Made by a program: the position numbers and the translations under genes. This document shows, one piece after another, positions 17,749 to 26,408 of a stretch of DNA of 64,000 bases. Under the pieces are notes generated by a model that saw only the letters and a program-made list of their open reading frames with translations, ran no database searches and was not told the DNA's origin. This DNA comes from Paenibacillus sedimenti (GTDB taxonomy: Bacteria; Bacillota; Bacilli; Paenibacillales; NBRC-103111): the NCBI RefSeq assembly GCF_014534655.1, contig NZ_JACVVD010000003.1, positions 186,001-250,000 on the forward strand, in the 5' to 3' direction. Numbering within the stretch: the stretch's first letter is position 1; every line of letters begins with the position of its first letter.

Positions 17749-19851
17749 CTAATCTTTCACTTCATCTTGATTCTCTTCATTGACTTCTTCTTTATAATCA
17801 CACTGGATACATTGGATGTTGATGCCGTTCTTGCTCCGCTTTTCAATCAGAAGCGAACCGCAGGAAGGGCACGGCTTGCTAACCGGCTTATCCCACGAGA
17901 CAAAATCGCAATCCGGATAGCGGTCACATCCGAAGAATACCCGGCCTTTTTTACTTCTTCGCTCAACGATTTTGCCTTGATGGCAATTCGGACATGTCAC
18001 GCCGATATCTTTGACGATCGGCTTTGTGTTCCGACAGTCCGGGAAACCGGAACAAGCAAGGAATTTGCCGAAGCGGCCCATTTTATAAACCAGATGTTTA
18101 CCGCATTTCTCACAAATCTCATCGGACACTTCGTCCTGGATCTCGATCTCTTTCATTTCTTCTTCAGCAACTTCCAGTCGCTTCTCGAAAGAAGTATAGA
18201 AGGAATCCAGAACCTTCACCCAATCCTCTTTGCCCTCTTCGACAAAGTCCAACTCTTCTTCCATATGTGCGGTAAACTCGACATCGAGAATTTCCGGGAA
18301 AAATTCTTGCATCAGTTGAATGACGAGTTCCCCAAGCTCGGTCGGAACGAACTTCTTCTCTTCGATCGCAACGTAACCGCGCTTCTGAATCGTCTCCAGC
18401 GTAGGCGCATACGTACTTGGTCGTCCGATGCCCATTTCTTCCAACGCTCGCACCAAACGTGCTTCCGTGTACCTGGGAGGCGGTTGAGTGAAGTGCTGCT
18501 TCGGATCAACGCTTTGCTTTTGCAAAGAATCCCCTTGAGTCAAAGCAGGTAAAAGTTTATCTTCCTCCGTAGTTCCATCGTCATTGCTTTCAACATATAC
18601 CTTCATGAAGCCAGCGAATTTCATTTTGGAACCTGCTGCACGGAATATCGTTTCACCCGCAGCCAAATCGACGGTCATCGTATCCAAAATCGCCGATGCC
18701 ATCTGACTTGCCACAAAACGCTCCCAAATGAGCTTGTACAGGCGATATTGATCCTTGCTCAGGAACTCCTTGAGCTGATCAGGTTCGCGCAACACGGAAG
18801 TAGGGCGGATCCCTTCGTGAGCATCTTGCGCATTCGCATTTTTCTTGATGTATTGACGCGGTGTTTCCGGATAGAAGGAAGCACCGTACTTGCCGGTAAT
18901 GAATTCTTTGGCCTCTTCTTGAGCTACCGGAGAAATCCGCGTGGAGTCCGTACGCATGTAAGTAATTAACCCTACGGTACCTTCCTTCCCGAGGTCAATT
19001 CCTTCATACAGCTGCTGAGCAACGGACATCGTCTTGGAAGCACGGAAATTTAATTTTCTTGCAGCTTCCTGCTGCAGGGAGCTTGTAATAAAAGGAGGAG
19101 AAGGATTACGCTGACGCTCTTTCTCTTTGACCTCTTGTACGGTAAATGTTCCGTTACCCATTGCGGCAAGAATCTCATTGACATCTTCCTGAGAATGCAA
19201 TTCTTTTTTCTCGCCTCTAATACTATGATACTTGGCTTCAAATACGCTTTTGCCAGCTTCAAGAATAACGGTGATCGACCAGTACTCTTCCGGTTCAAAA
19301 GCTTTGATTTCATTTTCGCGATCTTGAATCAGCTTAACGGCTACCGACTGAACGCGGCCGGCCGACAGTCCCTTCTTCACTTTTTTCCAAAGCAAAGGGC
19401 TGATCTTATAACCCACAAGCCGATCAAGGATACGTCTGGCCTGCTGCGCATTTACGAGATCCTGATTAATACGTCGCGGCGTCTTAAAGGCATCCTTGAC
19501 CGCATCCTTCGTGATTTCATTAAATACAACGCGACAAGCTTCTTCTTGCCCCACATCTAAGTAATGGGCCAAATGCCATGCAATCGCTTCCCCTTCACGA
19601 TCAGGGTCAGCCGCCAGATATATTTTTTTAACTTTCTTGCTTGCATCTTTCAGCTCTTTAAGGATAGAGCCTTTGCCGCGAATCGTAATGTATTTAGGCT
19701 CAAAGTTTCGATCTACTTCTACACCAATTTGGCTTTTCGGAAGGTCGCGAATATGACCCATCGAGGCTTTTACGATGTATTTGCTGCCTAGATATTTTCC
19801 GATGGTTTTGGCTTTTGCTGGTGACTCAACGATGACTAAAGAATCCGCCAT
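17749..19851 (-). CDS. topA: DNA topoisomerase I
   Basis: Type IA topoisomerase that relaxes negative supercoils. The protein is 700 residues. The Toprim domain is at the start ([29 protein letters not shown]). The active-site Tyr is in [14 protein letters not shown] (about residue 296). Three C-terminal zinc ribbons follow: CEKCGKH...CSGFPDC, CPNCHQG...CDRYPDC and CPSCGSL...CIQC. It heads the topA-trmFO-hslVU-codY cluster. Confidence 0.98.
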   Translation of the reverse strand: MADSLVIVESPAKAKTIGKYLGSKYIVKASMGHIRDLPKSQIGVEVDRNFEPKYITIRGKGSILKELKDASKKVKKIYLAADPDREGEAIAWHLAHYLDVGQEEACRVVFNEITKDAVKDAFKTPRRINQDLVNAQQARRILDRLVGYKISPLLWKKVKKGLSAGRVQSVAVKLIQDRENEIKAFEPEEYWSITVILEAGKSVFEAKYHSIRGEKKELHSQEDVNEILAAMGNGTFTVQEVKEKERQRNPSPPFITSSLQQEAARKLNFRASKTMSVAQQLYEGIDLGKEGTVGLITYMRTDSTRISPVAQEEAKEFITGKYGASFYPETPRQYIKKNANAQDAHEGIRPTSVLREPDQLKEFLSKDQYRLYKLIWERFVASQMASAILDTMTVDLAAGETIFRAAGSKMKFAGFMKVYVESNDDGTTEEDKLLPALTQGDSLQKQSVDPKQHFTQPPPRYTEARLVRALEEMGIGRPSTYAPTLETIQKRGYVAIEEKKFVPTELGELVIQLMQEFFPEILDVEFTAHMEEELDFVEEGKEDWVKVLDSFYTSFEKRLEVAEEEMKEIEIQDEVSDEICEKCGKHLVYKMGRFGKFLACSGFPDCRNTKPIVKDIGVTCPNCHQGKIVERRSKKGRVFFGCDRYPDCDFVSWDKPVSKPCPSCGSLLIEKRSKNGINIQCIQCDYKEEVNEENQDEVKD

Positions 19852-19921
19852 GGATCGTCCTTCCTCCCCTCGTAGGTCAAGGTAAAAGTCTATTGGCGAG
19901 AAGAAAAGCTTCGTGAATTGC

Positions 19922-21013
19922 TTATGCTAAAATATATGTAGATCCTGGAAGCTGTTTAATCGCCTTTTTCAATAGTAAAGATAACAGAACTGCATGCAAA
20001 TGTCCAAACGTAAATTGACTGGTCTCTAATAAAGCATCAATACTTATTGGTTCATTAGACATTATTGCCATAATTTTGCGTTCTTCATCACTCAGTTCAA
20101 TGACTCTTGAAGACATCTGCAAAGCCCCTTGTTCAGCGGGTTTCAACAAATATTGATAATCTTCCAGAATGTCTTCAACTCGGGTGACAAGTTTGGCTCC
20201 CTGCTTGAGAAGTTTATGGACACCGCTGCTTTGGTTAGAATGAATGGGGCCGGGGACAGCGAAAACATCCCTAGACTCATCTAACGCAAAATCAACTGTA
20301 ATCAATGAACCGCTATCCTCTGCTGCTTCTACGACAGTAACCCCGAGCGACAATCCGGCAATGATGCGATTCCGTTGCGGAAACATGCCTGGATGCATCC
20401 CTGTGCCAATAGGGTACTCTGAGATAATGACGCCCTCACGCTCAATATTCCGGTATAAAAGGGCATTTTCCCGCGGATAGACCTGATTTATGGCACAGCC
20501 CAAAACGCCCACAGTCTTGCCTTTACCCATCAATGCTCCAATATGAGCCTTGCTATCGATCCCGCGAGCCAAACCGCTCACGATGCCAAATCCTGCGCGG
20601 GAAAGATCAGCCACCAGCTCCTCGGCAATTTTTTTGCCATAAAGGGTAGGTGTTCTCGTACCTACTATGCCCAAGAGCTTTTGATTCAGATACGAGTGAT
20701 CTCCTTTTACATACAAAATCCAAGGGGGTTGGGCAATTTCTTTCAAAATAAGAGGATAGTCTTCGTCTAACAACGTGAGAAAATGAATGGATTGCTTCGC
20801 GTAAAGCTGAAGCCTTTGCTCGATAAATGACGGAGATAACCGTTTGACAATCTGTTCCGCAATTGAACTTTTAATGCCTAAAGAAGCCATATCTCCTGCT
20901 GAAAGCTCAAACAGTTCTTGGGGTTCCGGGAAGCGGCTTAAAAGCTGAAGAATCGTTTTCCATCCAACGCCTTCCAGCTCATGAAGACCAAAAATAATGA
21001 GTCGATTATCCAT
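19922..21013 (-). CDS. dprA: DNA-processing protein DprA
   Basis: Loads RecA on incoming single-stranded DNA during natural transformation. About 363 residues. An N-terminal helix-hairpin-helix-like region (about 10-70) is followed by the Rossmann-type core with [29 protein letters not shown] and [14 protein letters not shown]-terminal winged helix follows (about 300-360). An in-frame GTG at 21025 lies on the AAGGAG site itself, so the ATG at 21013 is chosen although its spacing is rather long. It lies between sucD and topA as in B. subtilis. Confidence 0.94.
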   Translation of the reverse strand: MDNRLIIFGLHELEGVGWKTILQLLSRFPEPQELFELSAGDMASLGIKSSIAEQIVKRLSPSFIEQRLQLYAKQSIHFLTLLDEDYPLILKEIAQPPWILYVKGDHSYLNQKLLGIVGTRTPTLYGKKIAEELVADLSRAGFGIVSGLARGIDSKAHIGALMGKGKTVGVLGCAINQVYPRENALLYRNIEREGVIISEYPIGTGMHPGMFPQRNRIIAGLSLGVTVVEAAEDSGSLITVDFALDESRDVFAVPGPIHSNQSSGVHKLLKQGAKLVTRVEDILEDYQYLLKPAEQGALQMSSRVIELSDEERKIMAIMSNEPISIDALLETSQFTFGHLHAVLLSLLLKKAIKQLPGSTYILA

Positions 21014-21060
21014 AAGTATATACACTCCTTCTCATTCTTACAAATGTTTTACAGGTAGAG

Positions 21061-21107
21061 AAAACAAAAAACCTTCCAAATCCCTCAAAAGAGGGACATG
21101 GAAGGTT
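21061..21107 (-). terminator. Rho-independent terminator after sucD
   Basis: On the minus strand AACCTTCC and TCCCTC pair with GAGGGA and GGAAGGTT, followed by a T-run. It ends the sucC-sucD transcript 22 bases past the sucD stop, leaving dprA to its own promoter. Confidence 0.9.
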
Positions 21108-21128
21108 GCTTACCTTCATTAGAAAGGA

Positions 21129-22061
21129 TTATTTTTTTGTGATGACTTTGTCTAGCAAGCCTTTTTCTTCGAGGACTGCTACCAGTGTAGAGCCCATCTC
21201 AGAAGGAGTGGCAGCTACCCGGATTCCGCATCTTTCCATCGTTGCTACTTTCTCGGCAGCTGTACCTTTACCGCCGGAAATAATGGCGCCGGCATGGCCC
21301 ATACGTTTTCCTGGAGGCGCAGTTTTACCGCCGATAAAGCCTACTACAGGTTTAGTCATGTTAGCCTGAACCCATTCAGCAGCTTCTTCTTCAGCCGTTC
21401 CGCCGATTTCGCCGATCATGATAACCGCATAAGTATCCGGATCTTCGTTGAAGCGTTTAAGGATATCGATGAACTCGGAGCCTTTAACAGGGTCTCCGCC
21501 GATACCTACCGCCGAGGATTGTCCGATTCCGCGAGTCGTCAATTGATGAACCGCTTCATAAGTCAATGTTCCGGAACGGGAAACAACGCCTACGTGACCT
21601 GGAGTATGAATATAACCTGGCATAATACCGATTTTGCACTCGCCTGGTGTGATAACGCCTGGGCAGTTCGGTCCGATCAGAACAGTTCTTTTGCCTTCCA
21701 TGTAACGTTTTACGTTAACCATGTCAAGGACTGGGATACCCTCTGTAATACAGATAACCAGATCCAGATCCGCGTCTACCGCTTCAATGATCGATTCTGC
21801 TGCAAAAGCAGGTGGTACGTAAATAACGGATGCAGTTGCACCAGTTGCGTTTTTCGCATCAATCACAGTGTTGAAAACAGGAAGCTGAACAACCTCACCG
21901 TTTTCCAGGGTGATATCGACTTTTGTGCCGCCTTTACCTGGGGTTACGCCACCAACCATTTGTGTGCCGTAGTCAAGACCGCCTTTGGTATGAAACAAGC
22001 CCGTAGCGCCGGTAATCCCTTGAGTAATGACTTTTGTATGTTTATTGACCAAAATACTCAT
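21129..22061 (-). CDS. sucD: Succinyl-CoA synthetase subunit alpha
   Basis: Catalyses the reversible step from succinyl-CoA to succinate with substrate-level phosphorylation, together with SucC. The protein is 310 residues. The CoA-binding Rossmann domain is at the start ([14 protein letters not shown]) and the ligase domain carries the phosphohistidine in [10 protein letters not shown] (His about 246). The start [11 protein letters not shown] at 22061 matches family N-termini; the upstream GTG frame adds residues not seen in the family. The site before it (GGGATG) is weak, and a tandem repeat lies between it and sucC. Confidence 0.96.
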   Translation of the reverse strand: MSILVNKHTKVITQGITGATGLFHTKGGLDYGTQMVGGVTPGKGGTKVDITLENGEVVQLPVFNTVIDAKNATGATASVIYVPPAFAAESIIEAVDADLDLVICITEGIPVLDMVNVKRYMEGKRTVLIGPNCPGVITPGECKIGIMPGYIHTPGHVGVVSRSGTLTYEAVHQLTTRGIGQSSAVGIGGDPVKGSEFIDILKRFNEDPDTYAVIMIGEIGGTAEEEAAEWVQANMTKPVVGFIGGKTAPPGKRMGHAGAIISGGKGTAAEKVATMERCGIRVAATPSEMGSTLVAVLEEKGLLDKVITKK

Positions 22062-22103
22062 GATCTTTTGTTCACATCCCACTCTATTATTTGAAACCTA
22101 ATA

Positions 22104-22177
22104 TAGGGATCTTTGGTCGGAGACCAAAGTCTCTCCTCTTTAGGGATCTTTGGTCGGAGACCAAAGTCTTTCCTCTT
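22104..22177. repeat. Tandem duplicate of a 37-base palindromic unit (family C)
   Basis: Two direct copies (22104-22140 and 22141-22177) begin TAGGGATCTTTGGTC and carry a perfect inverted repeat CTTTGGTC-GGA-GACCAAAG. They differ at only about one base. The pair occupies nearly the whole gap between sucC and sucD within one operon and has no T-run, so a terminator is unlikely. No other copy was seen in the window. Confidence 0.9.
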
Positions 22178-22179
22178 TC

Positions 22180-23340
22180 TTATTTCACAAGTGCAACGAT
22201 TTTTTGAGCGCCGTCAGCCATGGAATCAGCTGCAACTATGTTCAGGCCGGATTCGTTAAGAATCTTTTTGCCCAGCTCAACGTTAGTACCTTCCAGACGG
22301 ACAACGAGCGGACGGGAAAGTCCAAGCTCTCTGGCTGCTGCCACAACGCCGTCAGCGATAACGTCACAACGCATGATGCCGCCGAAGATGTTGACGAAAA
22401 TACCTTTAACTTGCTCATCGGAAAGGATGATTTTGAATGCTTCGGTAACTTTCTCTTTCGTAGCACCGCCCCCTACGTCAAGGAAGTTGGCAGGGTCTCC
22501 GCCGTAGTGCTTTATGATGTCCATAGTAGCCATCGCTAGACCAGCGCCGTTAACCATACAACCGATATTACCGTCAAGCGCGATGTAGCTCAAATCATAC
22601 TTGGATGCTTGGATTTCCTTATCATCTTCCTCTTCAAGGTCACGAAGCTCAACGATATCTTTGTGACGGAAAAGAGCATTGGAGTCGAAGTTCAGCTTGG
22701 CATCCAAAGCCATTACGTCTCCGTCGCCTGTTACAACCAGAGGGTTGATTTCAGCAATAGAGCAATCTTTTTCCACGAAAGCTTTATAAAGAGCAAGCAT
22801 GAATTTAACGGCTTTGTTAACAAGCTCATTAGGGATGTTAATGTTGTAAGCCAATCTGCGTGCTTGGAAAGCTTGAAGACCGATAGCCGGGTCAACAACT
22901 TCTTTGAAAATTTTCTCCGGAGAATGTTCAGCAACCTCTTCGATCTCGGTACCGCCTTCTTCGGAAGCCATCATAACAACGCTGCCCGTTGCACGGTCAA
23001 CAACAACGCCAACATAATATTCTTTCTTAATGTCACAACCTTGCTCGATCAGAAGGCGTTTCACTTCTTTGCCTTCAGGGCCTGTTTGGTGTGTAACGAG
23101 AACTTTTCCAAGGATTTCACTTGCATATGTACGTACTTCATCGAGGTTTTTGGCTACTTTTACGCCGCCCGCTTTACCGCGTCCTCCGGCATGAATTTGC
23201 GCCTTCACGACAACAACGGATGTTCCAAGCTCTTGTGCCGCTTGAACCGCTTCGTCAACGGTAAAAGCTACTTTGCCTTTAGGAACGCTGACTCCGTACT
23301 GTCTCAGGACTTCTTTGCCTTGGTACTCATGGATATTCAT
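22180..23340 (-). CDS. sucC: Succinyl-CoA synthetase subunit beta
   Basis: ATP-grasp subunit of succinyl-CoA synthetase, 386 residues. It begins [17 protein letters not shown] with the basic strand [19 protein letters not shown], has EINPLVVT in the ATP-grasp region and the C-terminal ligase domain [15 protein letters not shown] and [21 protein letters not shown] lies before the ATG. The cotranscribed sucD follows after 118 bases that hold a tandem palindromic repeat. Confidence 0.97.
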   Translation of the reverse strand: MNIHEYQGKEVLRQYGVSVPKGKVAFTVDEAVQAAQELGTSVVVVKAQIHAGGRGKAGGVKVAKNLDEVRTYASEILGKVLVTHQTGPEGKEVKRLLIEQGCDIKKEYYVGVVVDRATGSVVMMASEEGGTEIEEVAEHSPEKIFKEVVDPAIGLQAFQARRLAYNINIPNELVNKAVKFMLALYKAFVEKDCSIAEINPLVVTGDGDVMALDAKLNFDSNALFRHKDIVELRDLEEEDDKEIQASKYDLSYIALDGNIGCMVNGAGLAMATMDIIKHYGGDPANFLDVGGGATKEKVTEAFKIILSDEQVKGIFVNIFGGIMRCDVIADGVVAAARELGLSRPLVVRLEGTNVELGKKILNESGLNIVAADSMADGAQKIVALVK

Positions 23341-23571
23341 TTCCTAAAATCCTCCTATCAGTATGGACTTTCTATACGTGCTATACAGGGGAAAAAGTGC
23401 GATTCCCTATTAACACTGTGCACGAAATCAATCTTGCTGCCGGAATTAGTATCACACTTCTTCACAAGCCCTAACCATTGTATCACTTTTTTTCGACACT
23501 TTCCTTATTTTTTTCGTGAATCCAGTAGAAGTTTCCTTTCACGCTGAAAAACTTTAGCTATCACTCCGGAC

Positions 23572-23611
23572 AAAAAGAAAGACGCATTTTCCAGAGGATG
23601 AAAAATACGTC
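23572..23611 (-). terminator. Rho-independent terminator after the zinc-ribbon gene
   Basis: On the minus strand GACGTATTTTTC, loop, GGAAAATGCGTC, then TTTCTTTTT. It lies 13 bases past the stop of the gene at 23624 and insulates sucC. Confidence 0.85.
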
Positions 23612-23623
23612 CGGCTTGCAAAT

Positions 23624-23881
23624 TCAATAAAATGTTGTCGTCGTCGTGTTCATTCTCGGCTCTCGCTCTGCTTGTTTAATAAAACGTAATTCATTGCCGG
23701 TGAAGCTGCAAACTAAGCATTGAATGGTCGGTTCCGGTTCAGCAATCGCATCGGGCTCCTTGAACTCTGTGATGTTTCCGGATAGGGCATCTTTCACAAA
23801 TGATTGGGAATAGCTCGTAATGACGCTGAACTTGACACGATTGGAACGGCAATTGGGACAAAAATACGGTTTTTCCTGCAT
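23624..23881 (-). CDS. Small zinc-ribbon protein of unknown function
   Basis: About 85 residues. Two Cys pairs, FCPNC near the start (about residues 8-11) and CLVC at about 58-61, could bind one zinc ion; the remainder is mixed and ends in a Thr-rich tail (TTTTTFY). GAGGTG six bases before the ATG at 23881 decides the start over an earlier Met. It stands alone between sucC and the divergent yifB, with its own terminator. I do not recognise the family and infer no function beyond likely metal binding. Confidence 0.65.
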   Translation of the reverse strand: MQEKPYFCPNCRSNRVKFSVITSYSQSFVKDALSGNITEFKEPDAIAEPEPTIQCLVCSFTGNELRFIKQAEREPRMNTTTTTFY

Positions 23882-23949
23882 GTTCATCACCTCTAGTTCC
23901 AGTATGTGCATGTTTTGGACTTTTAAACCGCGAACTTTCAGTCTGGCAA

Positions 23950-23979
23950 TTGCGTAATTTTACCCTCATCGTGTACAAT
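23950..23979 (+). promoter_or_regulatory. Probable sigma-A promoter of yifB
   Basis: TTGCGT (23950-23955), 18-base spacer, TACAAT (23974-23979). It lies about 95 bases before the yifB start on the plus strand, divergent from the zinc-ribbon gene. Confidence 0.55.
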
Positions 23980-24073
23980 AAAAGAAAAAACGGATCAATA
24001 AGGAAGCACCTTTTATCCCATTGATGATCAGCCTATGAAGCTGTGAGACTCTATGGAATGGAAGGTGTTTCTG

Positions 24074-25642
24074 ATGTACGGAAAAGTAATTAGCGCATGT
24101 TTGCAAGGTATAGAAGGACAAACGATCGAAGTCGAAGTAGACATTTCAAGCGGTCTTCCGCAGATCAATCTGGTTGGGCTGCCAGACTCAGCAGTACGTG
24201 AGTCCTTAGAAAGAGTACGTTCAGCCATCAAAAATAGCGGTTTTACATTCCCTATGGACCGCATCACCGTTAATCTTGCCCCCGCCGATTTGCGCAAGGA
24301 AGGCTCCTCCTTTGACCTTGCCATTGCACTCGGAATTCTAATTACGACGGCTCAAGTCCCTGCCGACATGATTCAACAAACACTTTTGATAGGCGAACTC
24401 GCTTTGGATGGGTCTTTAAGACCTGTGCCCGGCGTTTTATCCATGGTCCATGCCGCCAAGAGAATCGGTTTCAAAAGAGTCTGCTTGCCTGCAGCAAATG
24501 CCTCGGAAGCTGCCCTAATTGAAGGCATCGAGGTTTTTGCAATAACGAACTTAGCTGAGTTTAAACGCTGGAACGATATTTCCAGCTCTGATTTTTTATT
24601 TGATGACGTTAACTATATCCAGGATGAAAAATCGATAAATTTAATAGGAGGCCAGCTATACCAGGATGATTACGCCGATGTGAGCGGCCAGCATCAAGTC
24701 AAGCGAGCTATGATGATTGCAGCTGCCGGTATGCATAATATTCTTCTCATCGGCCCGCCAGGAACGGGTAAAACGATGCTGGTGAAACGCATGCCCTCCA
24801 TCCTGCCTCCCATGTCCGACAAAGAATCGATTGAAGTTACCAAAATATACAGTGCCTCGGGAAAACTGCCGAACCGTACCTCCCTCATGCGCAGACGTCC
24901 CTTCCGAGCCCCTCATCATACGATATCGGCTGCCGGGCTTGTCGGTGGCGGAACGATACCTAAACCGGGAGAAGTCAGTCTGGCGCATAGGGGGATTCTA
25001 TTCCTTGACGAGCTGCCGGAGTTCACACGCAATGCCCTCGAGGTGTTAAGACAGCCCCTTGAGGATCGTAGTGTCACGATTGGCAGGGCGCGTGCTGTCT
25101 ATACGTTCCCCTCTCAATTCATTTTAGCCGCTGCAATGAATCCTTGTCCGTGCGGGTACTGGGGGGTCGAAACAGAAACAAATGCTTGCACATGCAGCCC
25201 GTTAAAAGTTGCTCACTATCGTTCTAAAATTTCCGGTCCTCTGCTCGATCGCATTGACCTTCATATTGAGGTGCCGAAACCAAACTATGCTCAATTAAAA
25301 GAACGAACCGGTCAGTTATCTTCGAGTGAAATGCTGGTACGAGTCATGCAAGCACATCGAAGGCAACAGCAGCGTTATGCCGGAAAGGGCATTCAGCACA
25401 ATAATGAATTGAGTGGTAAGCTGCTTCGGCAGACATGCAAACTGACGCCCGAAGGGGACCAATTGTTGAGCGCTTCTTTCGAAGCGCTCGGTCTAAGCGC
25501 TAGAGCTCATGATCGCATTCTCCGCCTGGCACTTACCATCGCCGATTTGGAGCAAAGTGACATTATTCTTCCCCAACACGTTGCAGAAGCCATTCAATAT
25601 AGAAACTTGGATAAAAAACAATCCGTTCAAGAGATTTCTTGA
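24074..25642 (+). CDS. yifB: YifB/ComM family Mg-chelatase-like AAA ATPase
   Basis: 522 residues. In naturally competent Gram-negative bacteria the ComM members are hexameric helicases that aid branch migration of imported DNA; the role in Firmicutes is less clear. The N-terminal Lon-like domain (about 1-165) is followed by the AAA module with Walker A GPPGTGKTMLVK (about 219-230) and Walker B GILFLDELPEF (about 310-320). A cysteine cluster CPCGYWGVETETNACTC and a C-terminal Mg-chelatase domain (about 425-520) follow. The start at 24074 (MYGKVISACLQG) has AAGGTG upstream and matches family N-termini. It is close to dprA, another transformation gene. Confidence 0.93.
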   Translation: MYGKVISACLQGIEGQTIEVEVDISSGLPQINLVGLPDSAVRESLERVRSAIKNSGFTFPMDRITVNLAPADLRKEGSSFDLAIALGILITTAQVPADMIQQTLLIGELALDGSLRPVPGVLSMVHAAKRIGFKRVCLPAANASEAALIEGIEVFAITNLAEFKRWNDISSSDFLFDDVNYIQDEKSINLIGGQLYQDDYADVSGQHQVKRAMMIAAAGMHNILLIGPPGTGKTMLVKRMPSILPPMSDKESIEVTKIYSASGKLPNRTSLMRRRPFRAPHHTISAAGLVGGGTIPKPGEVSLAHRGILFLDELPEFTRNALEVLRQPLEDRSVTIGRARAVYTFPSQFILAAAMNPCPCGYWGVETETNACTCSPLKVAHYRSKISGPLLDRIDLHIEVPKPNYAQLKERTGQLSSSEMLVRVMQAHRRQQQRYAGKGIQHNNELSGKLLRQTCKLTPEGDQLLSASFEALGLSARAHDRILRLALTIADLEQSDIILPQHVAEAIQYRNLDKKQSVQEIS

Positions 25643-25657
25643 AATGAAAAACAAATA

Positions 25658-25712
25658 TAAAAAGAGCCTTTTGACCAAAGTCTGAATCGACTATCGATGG
25701 ATCAAAAGGCTC
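25658..25712 (-). terminator. Terminator overlapping the end of yraN
   Basis: GAGCCTTTTGACC pairs with GGATCAAAAGGCTC across a central AT-rich part. Read on the minus strand a T-run follows, and the hairpin includes the yraN stop codon. It could also serve convergent yifB, but the plus side lacks a T-run. Confidence 0.8.
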
Positions 25713-26094
25713 CAATCATATGTTCAATGAGGGGTGTGCCGGCATTCTCCGGCAAACCGTCCCCTGGGAACTCTACAGCTATAACATCAAGTCTGACTCG
25801 CTGCTCATGTTTTTTATATCGATGCAGGTAGAACTGGGCTGTTTCTCTTACCTTTAACTGCTTCCTGTAATCAATGGATTCCTTCGCTAGCCCGAAGCTG
25901 GTTGATGATCTTCGCGTTCTTACCTCTACAAACACCAATATCCCGTCAACCTGGGCAATGATATCAATCTCCCCCGTTCGGCAGCGCCAGTTCCGTTCGA
26001 TGATCGCATAGCCTCGTTCCCGGAGGAAAGCCTCTGCAAGCTCTTCACCAAGCCTTCCCAGTTGCTTCCGATTGTCTTTACGTAAGCCTGTCAT
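25702..26094 (-). CDS. yraN: UPF0102/YraN family nuclease-like protein
   Basis: 130 residues with a restriction-endonuclease-like core: GRLGEELAEAFL, then CRTGEIDIIAQ and LVFVEVRTRRS, giving the E...GEID...VEVR pattern of the family (about residues 17, 41-44, 55-57). Predicted Holliday-junction-type nuclease fold; the physiological role is not established. It starts within the last codons of the FlhB-like gene (four-base overlap) and ends at a terminator. Confidence 0.9.
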   Translation of the reverse strand: MTGLRKDNRKQLGRLGEELAEAFLRERGYAIIERNWRCRTGEIDIIAQVDGILVFVEVRTRRSSTSFGLAKESIDYRKQLKVRETAQFYLHRYKKHEQRVRLDVIAVEFPGDGLPENAGTPLIEHMIGAF

Positions 26095-26408
26095 GAAAGA
26101 TTCCTCGCCTGTTTCATCTTGTTATCCGAGCGATAAATAAAACTAAGCACCTCAGCTACTAATTGGTAAAGCTCCGGGGGAATCTCTTGGTCCAGATCAA
26201 GCTTGGAAAGCACTTCCACCAATGAGGAATCTTCCTGGATTGGAACACCATTTTCCTTCGCTTTTTGCAAAATGGTGTCCGCCATATGGCCCTTTCCTTT
26301 GGCAACGATGGTTGGCGCTCTCTGGGCTTCCGGCGCGTACCGAAGGGCTACAGCCTTCTTGATCGGAGTCGGCTTCTGCGCTGAACGCCCCTCCCGCTCT
26401 TTGTTCAT
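26091..26408 (-). CDS. ylqH: FlhB-like C-terminal domain protein (YlqH type)
   Basis: 105 residues resembling only the cytoplasmic C-terminal domain of the export gate protein FlhB: AVALRYAPEAQRAPTIVAKG, ILQKAKENGVPI and a C-terminal VAEVLSFIYRSD. There is no transmembrane region and no NPTH autocleavage site. A role as export-gate accessory is inferred. The start at 26408 has AAAGGAG upstream and overlaps the stop of the FliK-like gene (ATGA). The same pair occurs next to rnhB in B. subtilis. Confidence 0.85.
   Translation of the reverse strand: MNKEREGRSAQKPTPIKKAVALRYAPEAQRAPTIVAKGKGHMADTILQKAKENGVPIQEDSSLVEVLSKLDLDQEIPPELYQLVAEVLSFIYRSDNKMKQARNLS

Noticed and set aside
21294..22094. A 266-codon plus-strand ORF antisense to sucD
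   Set aside because: Codon-bias shadow of sucD without any family signature.
22609..23547. A 312-codon plus-strand ORF antisense to sucC
   Set aside because: sucC is clear in every motif; the antisense frame is Phe/Asn/Val-rich and has no ribosome binding site.
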